Source: Buddleja alternifolia (taxonomy: Eukaryota > Streptophyta > Magnoliopsida > Lamiales > Scrophulariaceae). Taken from it: 64,000 bases of DNA. A model generated the notes under the pieces. That model was not told where the DNA came from and searched no databases. It saw only the letters and a program-made list of their open reading frames with translations. The DNA is taken from contig CM033403.1 in the NCBI GenBank assembly GCA_019426215.1, positions 6,036,012-6,100,011 of the forward strand, given 5' to 3'. Positions 12,534 to 23,574 of the stretch are shown here, piece after piece. The translations under genes were made by a program, and so were the position numbers. Within the stretch, counting starts at the first letter, position 1. The number at the start of each line of letters is the position of its first letter.

Positions 12534-12559
12534 CACTAGTACAGAAAAGACCTGTTACA
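12534..12559 (+). repeat. CACTA terminal inverted repeat, left
   Basis: CACTAGTACAGAA followed by 13 more bases. It pairs with 21991-22016 with three mismatches, at positions 14, 17 and 18. These ends are the TNP2-type transposase cleavage sites in the CACTA family. Confidence 0.95.
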
Positions 12560-12875
12560 GCGCACATTTTACAGCGGTTTTTGGGAAACCGCTGAATGGA
12601 GAGACTTATTACAGCGGTTTATAAGTGAACCGTTATAATGGATATTAACCGGGTACCTATTACAGCAATTTTTTATCGAACCGCTGTAATAGTTCCAACC
12701 TATTATAGCGGTTCGATAAAAAACCGCTATTACAGCGCGAACAAAAAAAAAAAAATTTTTATAGCGGTTCGAGAATGAACCGCTATAACCGGTTTATGCC
12801 AGTTATAGCGGTTCAGTACCGAACCGCTATAACTGATTCCCAGTTATAGTTTGTTCCCGAACCGCTATAAAACGT
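12555..12875. repeat. Left subterminal repeat array of the CACTA element
   Basis: Repeated TTACAGCGGTT or TTATAGCGGTT, each usually followed 6-10 bases later by its reverse complement, so each unit could form a hairpin. Examples: 12571-12595, 12690-12730, 12760-12790, 12802-12832. Outer units carry TTACAG/CTGTAA; inner units carry TTATAG/CTATAA on both arms. In En/Spm such subterminal repeats bind the TNPA-type accessory protein. Confidence 0.9.
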
Positions 12876-13039
12876 AATTATAAAAAAAAAAAATTCCCCC
12901 CCCTTTTTTCCCCCCAAAAACCGAGCTCTCCCCCTCATTTCTCTCTACTATCTCTCACTCTCCACTCTACTTTCTCTCTCTCTACTCTACTATCTCTCTC
13001 ACTCTCCACCACCGCCCCCGCCACCGTTTCCACCACAAT

Positions 13040-13080
<41 letters not shown>

Positions 13081-13490
13081 CCATTTGATTTTTCTCTATC
13101 TCTCTACTCGATCTCTCTCCCTATACTCTACTCTCTCTCTCTCTCACTCTCAAGCTAACCTAAACCGCCCCCGTCCCGTCGCCACCACCACCCCAAACCA
13201 CCGCCGCCGCCGTGACCCACCACTCTCCTCCTCTCTCTCTTTATAGGTATATATATATATATATATGTTTTTATATATGTTATGTTATATATATATATAT
13301 TATGTATATATTAAATTTAGGTTATGTGTTAATTTCTTGTTTGTTATATATTAATGTTATGTTAATTAGGATTTTGTGATGTGTATAATGTAGGTTATAT
13401 GTTAATTTGTTAATTATTGTTATATATATCATGTTATGTTAATTGGGGTTTTATAAATTATATAGTGGATTTTTGTTATTATGTTCTAGT
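12876..13490. repeat. Low-complexity 5' region of the CACTA element
   Basis: Consecutive homopolymer (A, C and T runs at 12880-12915), CT-rich microsatellite (12945-13020 and 13090-13240), a CCG trinucleotide repeat of about 41 bp (13041-13081) and TA-rich tracts (13248-13305). No coding sequence is evident. By position this is promoter and leader, perhaps including an untranslated first exon, of the transposase gene. Confidence 0.75.
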
Positions 13491-14033
13491 TGATTTTTTA
13501 CTAACTTTGAATGAAAATCTGATTTGTTCTAGGCATTTCATGAGTATGTTAGATATATAAATGTATATCCCTATGTGTCTAGTTTCATATGAATAAAACG
13601 GTTCATGAATCGGAGCTTTCCACAATGAGTTATGAATTTTCTCGTGAAGACGCGCACAGCTGTTTTGAAAATTGACAGATTTTTCTCTAACTTTGAATAC
13701 AAATCTGCTTTTTTATAGACATCTACTGAGTATGTGAGATATATGTGTGGATAGCCCTATGTGTCTAGTTTCATAAGAATAAAACGGTTCATGAATCGGA
13801 GCTTTCCACAATGAGTTATGAATTTTCTCGTGAAGACGCGCACAGCTGTTTTGAAAATTGACAGATTTTTCTCTAACTTTGAATACAAATCTGCTTTTTT
13901 CTAGACATCTACTGAGTATGTGAGATATATGTGTGGATAGCCCTATGTGTCTAGTTTCATAAGAAGAAAACGATTCATGAATCCGAGCTTTCTACAATTA
14001 GTTATGAATTTTCTCGTGAAGACGCGCACAACT
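13491..14033. repeat. Tandem repeat, about 186-bp unit, three copies
   Basis: Units start near 13491, 13677 and 13863. Each contains a 'ctaactttgaa' string, 'ctatgtgtctagtttcata', 'ttcatgaatcggagctttc' (variant in the third copy) and 'gaattttctcgtgaagacgcgcaca'. Copies two and three are nearly identical in their first halves; copy one is more diverged. It lies upstream of the transposase start. Confidence 0.9.
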
Positions 14034-14551
14034 TTCTGCACAACCGAGAAGCTCCAAAAACTTTATATCGTGATGCTTTAATTTATTTGTAGTTTTATGT
14101 GCTTTTGGATCCAATTGGTGATCAATATTTATAATATGATGCTTTATTTGTAGTTTTTTATGTGATCTATGTGATCCAATTGGTGATCAATATTTGTAGT
14201 TGTTCCCTTGGAAATATGATGTTTTATGTGATCCAACTGGTGATCAATATTTTTGTATCATTTTGTGTTCGTTGTGGGTGAAAGATTAGAGTGTTGGGTT
14301 TGTTGTGGTTGAAATTGGTAGTATTTTTTACGTCGTTTCCCTGTTGAGATTTTAGCGGATCGTAAGATTCGACTTCTGTTGGTTACAACCCACTGAGAAG
14401 ATTAAGTCAAGAACTTGATAGAAATATTTGCGTCGTTACTCTGCCGAATTTTTTATAGAATAATGCAAAATAAACTAAAAATAAATTTATTTAATTAATT
14501 TAACTATCAACTGATATTAAAATTATTTAATTTAATTAATTGAGAATTTAG
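14034..14551. other. Non-coding leader or intron before the transposase
   Basis: AT-rich sequence with short repeated phrases around 'gtgatccaattggtgatcaatattt' (about 14110-14250). No open frame. It probably contains the end of a 5' intron or untranslated leader. Confidence 0.5.
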
Positions 14552-17500
14552 ATGGATCGAAGTTGGATTGTAGCGGATCGTATGTCGGAGCAATATGGGA
14601 AAGGGGTGAAAGAATTCATCGACTTTGCGGTTGAGCATGCATCGGATCCGATTAGGATTAGTTGTCCGTGTTTACGTTGTTGTTTTGGAAAGAGAATTAG
14701 TCCACGTGACTTGGAAGATCATTTGGTGTGTAATGGAATTGATAAAAGCTACACACGATGGACAAGACACGGTGAAAGCAGTGCCACCTCAGCTGATTTG
14801 GGTGATACATCATATCGATCAGTAGGTTTTGACATGGATGATTATGAGTCTGATCGTTTGGAGGAGATGACCAATGTGATTGAGGAGGATTTGCGAAATT
14901 GTCCCAAGATGTTCGACAATTTGACAAGTGATTCAAAGACATCCCTGTATAGTGGTAGTAATTTCACAAGATTGAAAGCAGTCCTAAACCTCTACAAGTT
15001 AAAAGCTAACAATGGGTGGAGTGATAAGAGTTTCACAGACTTACTTGGTCTATTAAAAAGTATGCTACCCGATGATAATGTGTTACCTAATCGTACTTAT
15101 GAGGCTAAGAAGATGTTAACTGCAATTGGCATGGGATATGAGAGGATACATGCTTGTTTCAATGATTGCATCTTGTTTAGAAAGGACTATGCATCATTGA
15201 CGGTGTGTCCCAAATGTGGCACCTCACGGTACAAGAAGAATGGATCTGCTCCTGTCAAAACAGCATGGTATTTGCCCATAATACCTAGATTTAGACGCAT
15301 GTACAGTAGTGAAGCGTTTGCCAAGGACTTGACATGGTATGCTGATAGAAGGCTTGAACAAGGGATTGAAGATAACAAGATTAGACATCCTTCAGATTCT
15401 CCTCAATGGAAAAAGATCGATAATGATTTCCCTGAATTTAGGGAAGAACCAAGAAATTTACGCCTTGTATTGGCTACAGATGGAATGAACCCACATGGCT
15501 TTCAAAGTAGCTCACATAGTACATGGCCGGTGATTTTGATGATCTACAACCTACCCCCTTCGCGATGCATGAAGCGAGAGCATATTATGATGCCTATACT
15601 AATTTCCGGGCCGAAACAACCTGGAAATGATATAGATGTCTACTTGGCCCCTTTAATTGAGGATTTGAAGGAGTTGTGGGAGACCGGTATTAAAGTGTAT
15701 GATGGGTTTAGAAAAGAGAGCTTCAATCTCAGAGTTATGTTGTTTGGTACAATCAATGATTTTCCAGCAAGAGCTAATCTCGAGGGATATGGTGTACATG
15801 GGCAATGTGCATGCCCCATATGTGTCAAGAGTACAGATCAATATAGACTCCCACACTCTCAGAAATATGCATTCCAAGGGCATCGAAGATGGTTGAATCG
15901 AGAACATCGATATCGTCGGTGGAAGAAAGCTTTCAATGGGAGCATAGAAGAATGTCGAGCTCCTAAGTGTTTGACCGGTGAAGAGGTGTTTGAGAATGTA
16001 AAAGACTTGGATATCAAGTTCGGAAAGACTTTTGCAGGCGGCCTTGCAAAAACTGGGTGGAAAAAAAGGTCAATTTTTTTGATTTGCCGTATTGGAAATC
16101 TTTACATGTTAGACATTTTCTTGATATAATGCATATTGAGAAAAATGTATTTGATAGTGTCATTGGTACTCTTCTAAATGTGCCCGGCAAGACAAAAGAT
16201 GGAGTAAAGGCAAGGTTGGACTTAGTTGAAATGAAGATAAGAGGTAAATTGGCACCAACAATGAAGGGAAAACGTACTTATTTACCTCCAGCAGCTCACA
16301 CGCTATCTAGAAAAGAAAAAATTGCATTATGTGAGTTTCTTTGTGGAGTGAAAGTTCCCGAAGGGTATTCTTCGAACATTAGCAGTCTTGTATCAATGAA
16401 GGACTTGAAGCTAAAGCATATGAAGACTCATGATTGTCATGTAATCATGGATCATTTGCTACCAATTGCTTTATGGGCCATTCTGCCAAAAAAGGTGAGA
16501 GAAACGATAACTAGATTGTGTTTCTTCTTCAAAGCAATGTGGAGCAAGGTGTTTGATCCTGAACAATTGCCTGCACTTCAGAAACAACTTGTCCTCACTT
16601 TGTGTGAGCTTGAGATGTATTTCCCACCCGCGTTTTTTGATATAATGACTCACCTACCTATTCACTTGGTTAGAGAGACACAACTTTGTGGACCAGCTTT
16701 TATGAGATCTATGTATCCGGCTGAGCGTTATATGAAGGTATTGAAAGGCTATGTGAAAAATCGTAGCCGGCCGGAAGGTTGCATTGTTGAGCGGTACATA
16801 GTTGATGAAGCTATTACATTTTGCACAGAATATCTGAATGATTCTAACGTTGCAGAGCTTCAAAAGTCTCCTGTTGTGGGGGGGGGGGGGGAACAGAAGG
16901 AAAAAGCGTAATTGGAAAGCAATTAGTGAGTGTTCCTAGCACACAAAAGGATCAGGCACACCTATATGTGCTCCACAACACCGATGAGGTTGAGCCATAT
17001 GTTGAAGAGCACAAGGACCAACTTAGGAGAATAAATTCAAGTAAAAATGAAAGTTGGATTTCAAGAGAACATAACAAGAGTTTTATCGATTGGTTCGGAA
17101 AGTGTATTCAAGAGAAACAAAATGAAAATTCACTTTCAGTTTCAGATAAATTGGCACGGTTGTCGGTGGGCCCGGGCAAATTCGTATTTTGTCATTCGGG
17201 TTATCGTATAAATGGTGTCACATTTTATACAAAAGACCAAGATGAACGGAGTACAATGCAGAATAGTGGGGTGAGTCTTGTAGCTGAAGCAATGCATATG
17301 TCAAGTGCGAAAGATAATAGCTCTATCTATGCCACTTTACCATATTATGGGGTGATTGAACGTATATGGGAGCTGGATTACAGTTGGTTTCGGGTGCCTG
17401 TATTTGGGTGTAGGTGGGTTGACCATAAAAATGGTGTCGATGATAGTGAAATAGGTTTTACTCGAGTAGACCTTGAAAAGGTGGGATACAAAGATGAACC

Positions 17501-17831
17501 TTTCATTTTGGCATCTCAAGCTAAACAAGTGTTTTTTGTCACCGATCCTGTCGATAAGAGGTGGTCCATTGTTTTATCGGCAAACAAAAATACTTGTATT
17601 GAGGATGATGGCCTATATAATGAAGATGATGGAGGAAATCCTATCTTAGGTGGTTCACAATCCACAAATAGTGACGGTGACTTGGATATCAGTGATGATG
17701 AATTGTATATGCGAGAAGATCACCAAGAAGGGATATGGATTAATCCATCTGTTCGTCGGCGTACTAAACAAAATGGTCGTACTGAGGGATCACAAAAGAT
17801 TAGTAAACCAGCGACAAAAAGAAAACGATGA
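14552..17831 (+). CDS. TNP2-like CACTA transposase, interrupted by two single-base frameshifts
   Basis: Catalyses excision and insertion of CACTA ends in the nucleus. Three abutting frames give about 1090 residues in family order. Residues 1-80 are the Transpos_assoc-type N-terminus with a Cys cluster (CPCLRCC) and DHLVCNGI. The Transposase_21 core follows, with LATDGMNPHG near residue 310, DFPARANLEGYG and a CPIC Cys pair. After the first break come DLPYWKSLHVRH and DIMHIEKNV, then a DUF4218-like region (about 16410-16830). After the second break comes a DUF4216-like region (17340-17560, FGCRWVDHKNG) and a basic tail (KRKR). The first break is at a T run (16074-16080) and the second at a 14-G run (16878-16891). 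Each needs exactly one missing base, and similarity to the family continues across both. This suggests sequencing error or very recent damage. Start chosen at the first Met of the conserved N-terminus. Confidence 0.9.
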
Positions 17832-18187
17832 AAGGTATTTGAACTTATTTGATAATTATATGAGTAACTTATTTGAACTCTTTTGTTAAGTATGCAGTTA
17901 AAGTGTAAATTATATTGAACCCGCTTGTAATATTATATTAGTGAATGAGTTACACTAACTTCTGTATTTTTTTGCTTTTGTAGGTCGATACCGTATACCA
18001 CCACAGTCACCCTCTCCTCCGCCACTACCACGACGACCACCACCAATGTAAGCTTATCAATATTTGGTTTTGTACTTTTTGATGTGATTTATATGATCCA
18101 ACTGGTTAATGATGTGATTAATGCATATATATTGTTTGCGTTTGTTGTTGTTGAAATATTTGAATTTTCACTTATGAAATCTTGTAG
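17832..18187 (+). other. Spacer between the two CACTA genes, with a possible short exon
   Basis: Contains an acceptor-like '...tttgcttttgtag' ending near 17983, a proline/threonine-codon-rich stretch (17984-18048) and a donor-like gtaagc at 18049. An acceptor-like 'cttgtag' stands directly before the ATG at 18188. This may be a 5' exon of the second gene. Its reading frame could not be decided. Confidence 0.4.
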
Positions 18188-21100
18188 ATGGATTCTGGAG
18201 GTGCTGCAAACCCAAGTGTTGAAAGTGAGATACGGAGAGGTATTACAGCAATGAAGAAAGTAATAAAGGCCAAAAGTAAAGGCATAAAGCTACAAGTTGG
18301 TTGGAACGAGCATGGTCAACCAGTTGACCCAAATAAATCAACTTTTGTTGGTTACATTGGCGTGATAGCTCGTGACAGGGTCCCTATTACTATCAGTGAT
18401 TGGCGCAGCGTCCCTGCAGCAATAAAATATGCCATTTGGAATGAAATAGCTGTAAGTTAGTTATTATATATTATGTTTTTAATTGGTAAATGTAGTTTTT
18501 TTTTCTCTAAATTAACATTTTTATATACTTTGTTCTTTGTTTTTTATAGTTGGCCTTTGATATTGACGAAAGTAGACAGAAGTTCGTCTTAGCCGAGGCT
18601 GGGAAGCTAGCTCGAAACTACAGGAGCTACTTGACCAGAATCTGGGTAGAGGATGATGATGGGAACATTAATTCAAGCCCACCCGAAAAATATCGTATAT
18701 CTCAAGAAGATTGGACAAAATTTGTAGAAATACGCCAAAGTGAAGCTTTTCAGGTAATTATTTTAATTTATGGTTTCATTTTAATTTATTTGAAACTATA
18801 TACATTGACTAATGCCTTGATTATATAATGAACAGCAACTACGTAAGGAAAATCAGGAAAGAGCAAAGGAACCTGAATATCCTTACAGGGCATCACGTCT
18901 TGGATATGCTCAAGTGGAGTATATTGAGGTACGTAGTTCGTTACAAGTTGTAATTCTAATCAAATTTCCTTACAAATTTTCTAATCAAATTTCCTTAATT
19001 ACAAATTTTCTAATCAAATTTATTTCCTTACAAATTTTCTTATCATAGAAGCAAAAAAGAAAGGATGCTGGGTCAGATGTCACAGAGGTGACAAGAGCAC
19101 TAGTGTGGAGGGTTGCACATTCTGACAGCCAGAAGAAGATTGATAATGTCAATGTTAAAAGAGTAGTGGAATCAATGGTGAGTTATTTGCAATTTTAGTT
19201 ATATAGTGTGTTGTATGTTTTTTTAAAAATAATTTTAAAATAACAAATTTTTGTATTTTTTAAATGTATTATTACAGGAAAGCTTATCACAGGAGGGTAG
19301 CCACAGTGGACCCGAGAAGACCCGGAATGATATACTGGCTATAGCTCTTAAAAAGAAGGAGCATCCGGGTCGAGTTAGGGGTGTAGGCTTTGGGGTATCC
19401 CAAAAAGATTACTTTTCGGATTCAAAGCCTTCAAAAAATACGGTGATTGATAGCTTGGAAAACACGGTTCAAATGCTCACTCAATCACTATTCGAATTGA
19501 GACGCGAGTTTGACCAGCATAGGGCGTCTGGGTCGCAGCAGCCACATACAGAAGAGGCGGTTTCTTTGAAAGATAGCTGCCCAGAAGTGAAAGACCTTCC
19601 TCAGGTAATTAATGAAAAGCATATTGTTTAGTGATAATGTAACTTTCAATCCTATATTTCTGTATGCTATACAACATTTTCTAATATAATGGTATATATA
19701 TATATATGTAGGATGTGGTGCAGTGTCAATTAGCACTTTGTACACCGTGTTATCGTTTGGTGGCAAGAGGAACAATGTACAATCAACCAAAGGATAGAAC
19801 ATTGCATACATGTCCATTAGCCTCCCACCTCGTGAAAGTGTCGATTGACATTGCAATTGAAGATATTGCACCCTTACCAGTCCCTCTCGATGATGAAGGA
19901 GTGTTTACAGTATCTGAGGCTACGGGATACATGGTTGCTTGGCCTAAGAGTCTTGTGATTGTCGGTGATGCATCGGTACGTAATTATTAATAGCTAGTCA
20001 TTATTAAATTATAACAATTGTTTAATGTTAATAAATATACTTTCATTGATAACGCCCACGTTTTGTTTTTTTTTTGCTTATAGTCTCTCGGAAAATCCAA
20101 ATCATCAGTCGGAAAAAGCAAATCAGAGATGACGAAGCACTCACATGTCAAAATACACCTCTAGTGGCCAACCCTCCTTCTCTAGTGGCCAACCCTCCTG
20201 CTCCACGCCCTAATTCACTTGCAGTTCTTGAAAGGTTCTTTGGGATGATGGCTGCTGATAACACTATCCGGATAGACATACCCGAGGAAATCTTCAATAT
20301 CCCCTTTCCAGAATATATGGGGCGGGAGGAGATCGGTGACTTTGTGCATAAAGAACAGATAGGAGCCTCTATCATTACTGCTTACATCAAGTAAGTTTTT
20401 AAATATTAATTAATAAAAAGTAAGCTTTTAATTAAATTATTTTACTGCATTAATTTGAACTATGTTTATTTTTGTTACTCAAATTTATTTTATGCTCAAT
20501 TGTAGGTGTTTGTGGGTTAATCACGTGGTCCCCGAACAAAAACAAAATAAATTCGGGTTCCTTAGCCCACATTATATATCTGCAGGAGCAGGAATTACTC
20601 CCACGCAGCGTGTTGACAAATCGCAATATATAGCAAATACTATGATAGCTAGTGCACTGGAGGGGAAGTTGTTTCTTGCACCTTACAACTCCGGGTGAGC
20701 TACTAAAGACACATTGTTATTTTGTAAAATTTGTTACGTAGGCATAACTAATTTAAAAATTTTCTTTTGAATATGCTGATTAGGGGCCATTGGTTGTTGC
20801 TCGTGATTGATCCAATTAAAGAGATCGTTTATTATTTGGATTCTTTGCACGGTGATCCAAATAACCGACGTGATATGAAAGATATGATCAATCAGTAAGT
20901 TTTATCATTCAATTAAATGTATCCATTATATTTAATATTAAGTTTAAAGTATATATATTATAACTAGACTTCATATATATATATTTGCTTGATATTGACA
21001 TATTTCCTTGATTTTTGATGTTTTTAACAGCGCTGTGTTGATGTTTCGAGCAAATAACAACAACCAAAAGATCAAATCAAAAAACAAGGCCTGTACATGG

Positions 21101-21506
21101 AGTTGTATACAGGTTAGTTTAATTATATTATTTTAATTATAGTTTCAAGAAATTATTCGTATAAAAGTTATTTGTTCTAATACAATTTTGATTTGAATTT
21201 AATTTGTAGTGCCCATTCAAATAAATGCCATAGATTGTGGGTTCTTCGTCATGAAATTCATGAAAGATATTATTAGACACGGAGAATCTATAATCCCACC
21301 CGCGGTATGCATAATTCTAATTAATATTAATCAAATTCTAATGTCCCTTTTAAGTTATTAAACATTTTTGTTGGATTTTAATATTTGTCTTGCAGTACTT
21401 TGCTGATTGTCAGTACGCCTCTTACACTATAGCGCAACTTGATGAAGCACGTTCTGAATTGGCACAATATATTTTTAAATGCGCTTTTGATATGCCGGCG
21501 GTGTAA
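18188..21506 (+). CDS. Second CACTA gene: Transposase_24-like N-terminus and C-terminal Ulp1-like (C48) protease, 12 exons
   Basis: Exons with GT-AG borders: 18188-18451, 18550-18753, 18836-18928, 19049-19177, 19278-19604, 19712-19975, 20084-20390, 20506-20694, 20784-20894, 21031-21112, 21210-21304, 21396-21506. Exons 1-6 are each a multiple of three. Exons 1-5 encode the conserved N-terminus seen in plant En/Spm accessory proteins (ISDWRSVP, then DWTKFVEIRQS). Exon 5 has a leucine-rich stretch that may be a coiled coil. Exons 8-11 show a Ulp1-type cysteine peptidase: catalytic His in GHWLLLVID, Asp in YYLDSLHG, and Cys in the QINAIDCGFF segment. SUMO-type or related peptide cleavage is inferred only from the fold. 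Exon 7 is one base short of the frame joining its neighbours, and exon 11 appears to miss one base just after its CP codons (about 21213-21217), so the copy reads as disrupted. The last exon ends CAFDMPAV before TAA. Confidence 0.8.
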
Positions 21507-21750
21507 GTTGAAAATTATTGTAAATTTTTATTTGATTTAAAAGCAGTGATTAGTTTATATTGGTTTATTGTAAACTCGTTATTATTTGTAATTATTGGAG
21601 ATTATTATTTGGTGAATGAAATTAATTTTGAATTTGAATTTGTTGTTTCTGTTGAGCAATTGGTTTGTTTTATGTGTTATTGATGAATTGAATTTTGAGC
21701 TTGTGGGAAGGATATAGCTAGCTGAAATTATAATAGAAAAAAAAATCATG
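21507..21750. other. 3' flank of the second CACTA gene
   Basis: AT-rich, no gene. It presumably holds the 3' untranslated region and polyadenylation signal before the right subterminal repeats. Confidence 0.5.
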
Positions 21751-21985
21751 TTACAGCGGTTCACCAACGAACCGCTGTATCCTGTTACAGCGGTTCTTTT
21801 CTGAACCGCTGTAACAGGCTACGGCTTTTACACTTAATTTTTTTTTTACCTATTACAGCGGTTCGTTATTGAACCGCTGTAATAGGGCTCATTTTACAGC
21901 GGTTTTTAACCGCTATAATAGTAAACATACCAATTACAACGATACGTATTACAGCGGTTAAAACCGCTGTAATAGTGCAAAAAAA
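21751..21985. repeat. Right subterminal repeat array of the CACTA element
   Basis: Hairpin-like pairs of TTACAGCGGTT and AACCGCTGTAA at about 21753-21780, 21783-21815, 21853-21886, 21893-21920 and 21948-21976. Same motif as the left array, with mostly the TTACAG form. Confidence 0.9.
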
Positions 21986-21990
21986 ACTGT

Positions 21991-22016
21991 TGTAACAGAC
22001 CTCTTCTGTACTAGTG
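21991..22016 (-). repeat. CACTA terminal inverted repeat, right
   Basis: Reverse complement of the left terminus with three mismatches in 26; followed by target duplication aaa at 22017-22019. Confidence 0.95.
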
Positions 22017-23569
22017 AAATGATAGGTCTTGCTCAAGGGGCAGAGTTTCATGTTTTATGATGTGCGAAGGGTCAGGGTGGTATTTCTTCAATTGTGAGAC
22101 ATGAAAAATGTTATGTATTCCAGTTAAGGTGGATGGTAAAGAGAGACGATATGCCACTGGTCCTACTCTTTCTATGATTTAGGGCTCAATTTGCCTCCTT
22201 TTCCAATTCTCGTAAATCCTTTCCTCGAGCTCACTTTCAAAAATACTAAATCTCCAACATCAAACTCTAAATTTCTTCTCCAATTGTCCGCACAACTCTT
22301 TTAACGACTTTGAGTGGCCTTCATCCTCTATTTTATCAACTAAACCTTATCAATGACCTCTTATACGAATTCAGGTTTTATTACCCTTCAATGCCCTGAT
22401 GATGTTGGCGCTCGGTGTTCGTCCAAATCCCAATTCAATGGTGATCGACATTTTCTCCAATACAGTGCTTCATAAGGTGCCATCTGAATAGTCGCTTGGG
22501 GAGCTGTTGTTGTATGCGAACTCGATCAATGGGAGATGATTTGCCCAACTTTCTTCATAATCCAAAATACAAGTTCTAAGCATATGCTCTAAGAATTGTA
22601 TCATTCGCTCTGATTGACCATCAGTTTGCGGTTGTGCTGCAGTGCTAAAATTCAATTTCGATCCTAAATTCTTGTGTACTATCTTCCAAAATTGTGATGT
22701 AAACTTTGAGTCTCGATCGGATACGATGCTGAGAGGTATCCCGTGTAGTCTCTCAATATTATCTTTATAAACTTCAACTAGTATATCCGTTTTATAGGAT
22801 GACTTAACAGGTAGGAAATGTGTTGACTTATTCAAGCGATCAACAATTACCTTTATACTGTCATAACCTCTGGCCACTGGTAATTCTATTATGAAATCCA
22901 CCGTTATCATTTCCCACTTCCATTTCAGTACTTCTAACGGCTGAAGCAACCTAGCGGATCGTTGATGTTCTGCCTTTACTTGTTGGCACGTAAGGCATCT
23001 TTAAACGTAGTCAGCAACCTCTCTTTTCATGTTGAGCCACCAATAGAGCCTCTTTAAGTCTCGATACATCTTATTACCCCAGGATAAACTAAGTACTTAG
23101 ATTTATGAGCTTCATCCAAGATGGTTCGCCTTAATTCTTCATCCTTCGGAATACAAACTCTATTTTTGTATTTTAATATTCCATTACTATCTATCATAAG
23201 TTAGTCCTAGTAGAACCCAACACATTCAACTTAATCTTTTGAAGTGTCTCATTTTTTCCTTGCGCCTCTCTAATCCTTTGGAAAAACGTTGGTCTCATTG
23301 AGATGTTAGTGAACATTACTCTCGAAGTCACTCACACCATATCTTTTGGAGAGTATCGATTATTTTGTTTGACTCCAATGTAACCACTTGCAAGATTTAG
23401 GGCCACTTGCACTTTACGACTTAGGGCATTTGCTACCACATTAGCCTTGCCCGGATTGTACTGAATTGAGCAGTCATAATCTTCTGGTAACTCCATCCAT
23501 CGTCGTTGTCTCATGTTTAAGTCCTTTTGAGAGAAGAGATACTTTAGACTTTTGTAGTCATTGAATATC
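22017..23569 (-). pseudogene. Gypsy chromovirus integrase and RNase H end, decayed
   Basis: Minus-strand reading gives, right to left: the RNase H C-terminal half (SLKYLFSQKDLNMRQRRW, NPGKANVVANALSRK; 23569-23390), a degraded integrase N-terminal zinc region (about 23000-23330) and the integrase core at 22949-22470. The core has WEMITVDFI, SIVSDRDSKF, QTDGQSERMIQ and SWANHLPLIEFAYN. From there to 22017 the GPVAYRL and HNIFHVSQLKKYHPDP segment precedes the chromodomain. Catalytic D, D and E of the integrase are recognisable, but stops and frameshifts separate the blocks. It continues left of the CACTA element at 12533 and right of the solo LTR at 25175. Confidence 0.9.
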
Positions 23570-23574
23570 ACAAG

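Larger units (their letters stand above)
12534..22016 (+). mobile_element. Complete CACTA (En/Spm) DNA transposon, 9483 bp
   Basis: Begins CACTAGTACAGAA and ends with its reverse complement TTCTGTACTAGTG. The 26-bp terminal inverted repeats match at 23 of 26 positions. It is flanked by a 3-bp target duplication aaa (12531-12533 and 22017-22019), the length made by CACTA elements. Subterminal TTACAGCGGTT-type repeats lie inside both ends. It carries a TNP2-like transposase (14552-17831) and a multi-exon second gene (18188-21506), both in the same direction, as in En/Spm. Removing it rejoins gypsy pol exactly. Each gene carries two apparent single-base frameshifts, so autonomy is uncertain. Confidence 0.95.

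Noticed and set aside
12555..12875. CRISPR-like array from evenly repeated short motifs.
   Set aside because: Motifs are inverted pairs at irregular spacing without unique spacers, inside a CACTA terminus in plant DNA.
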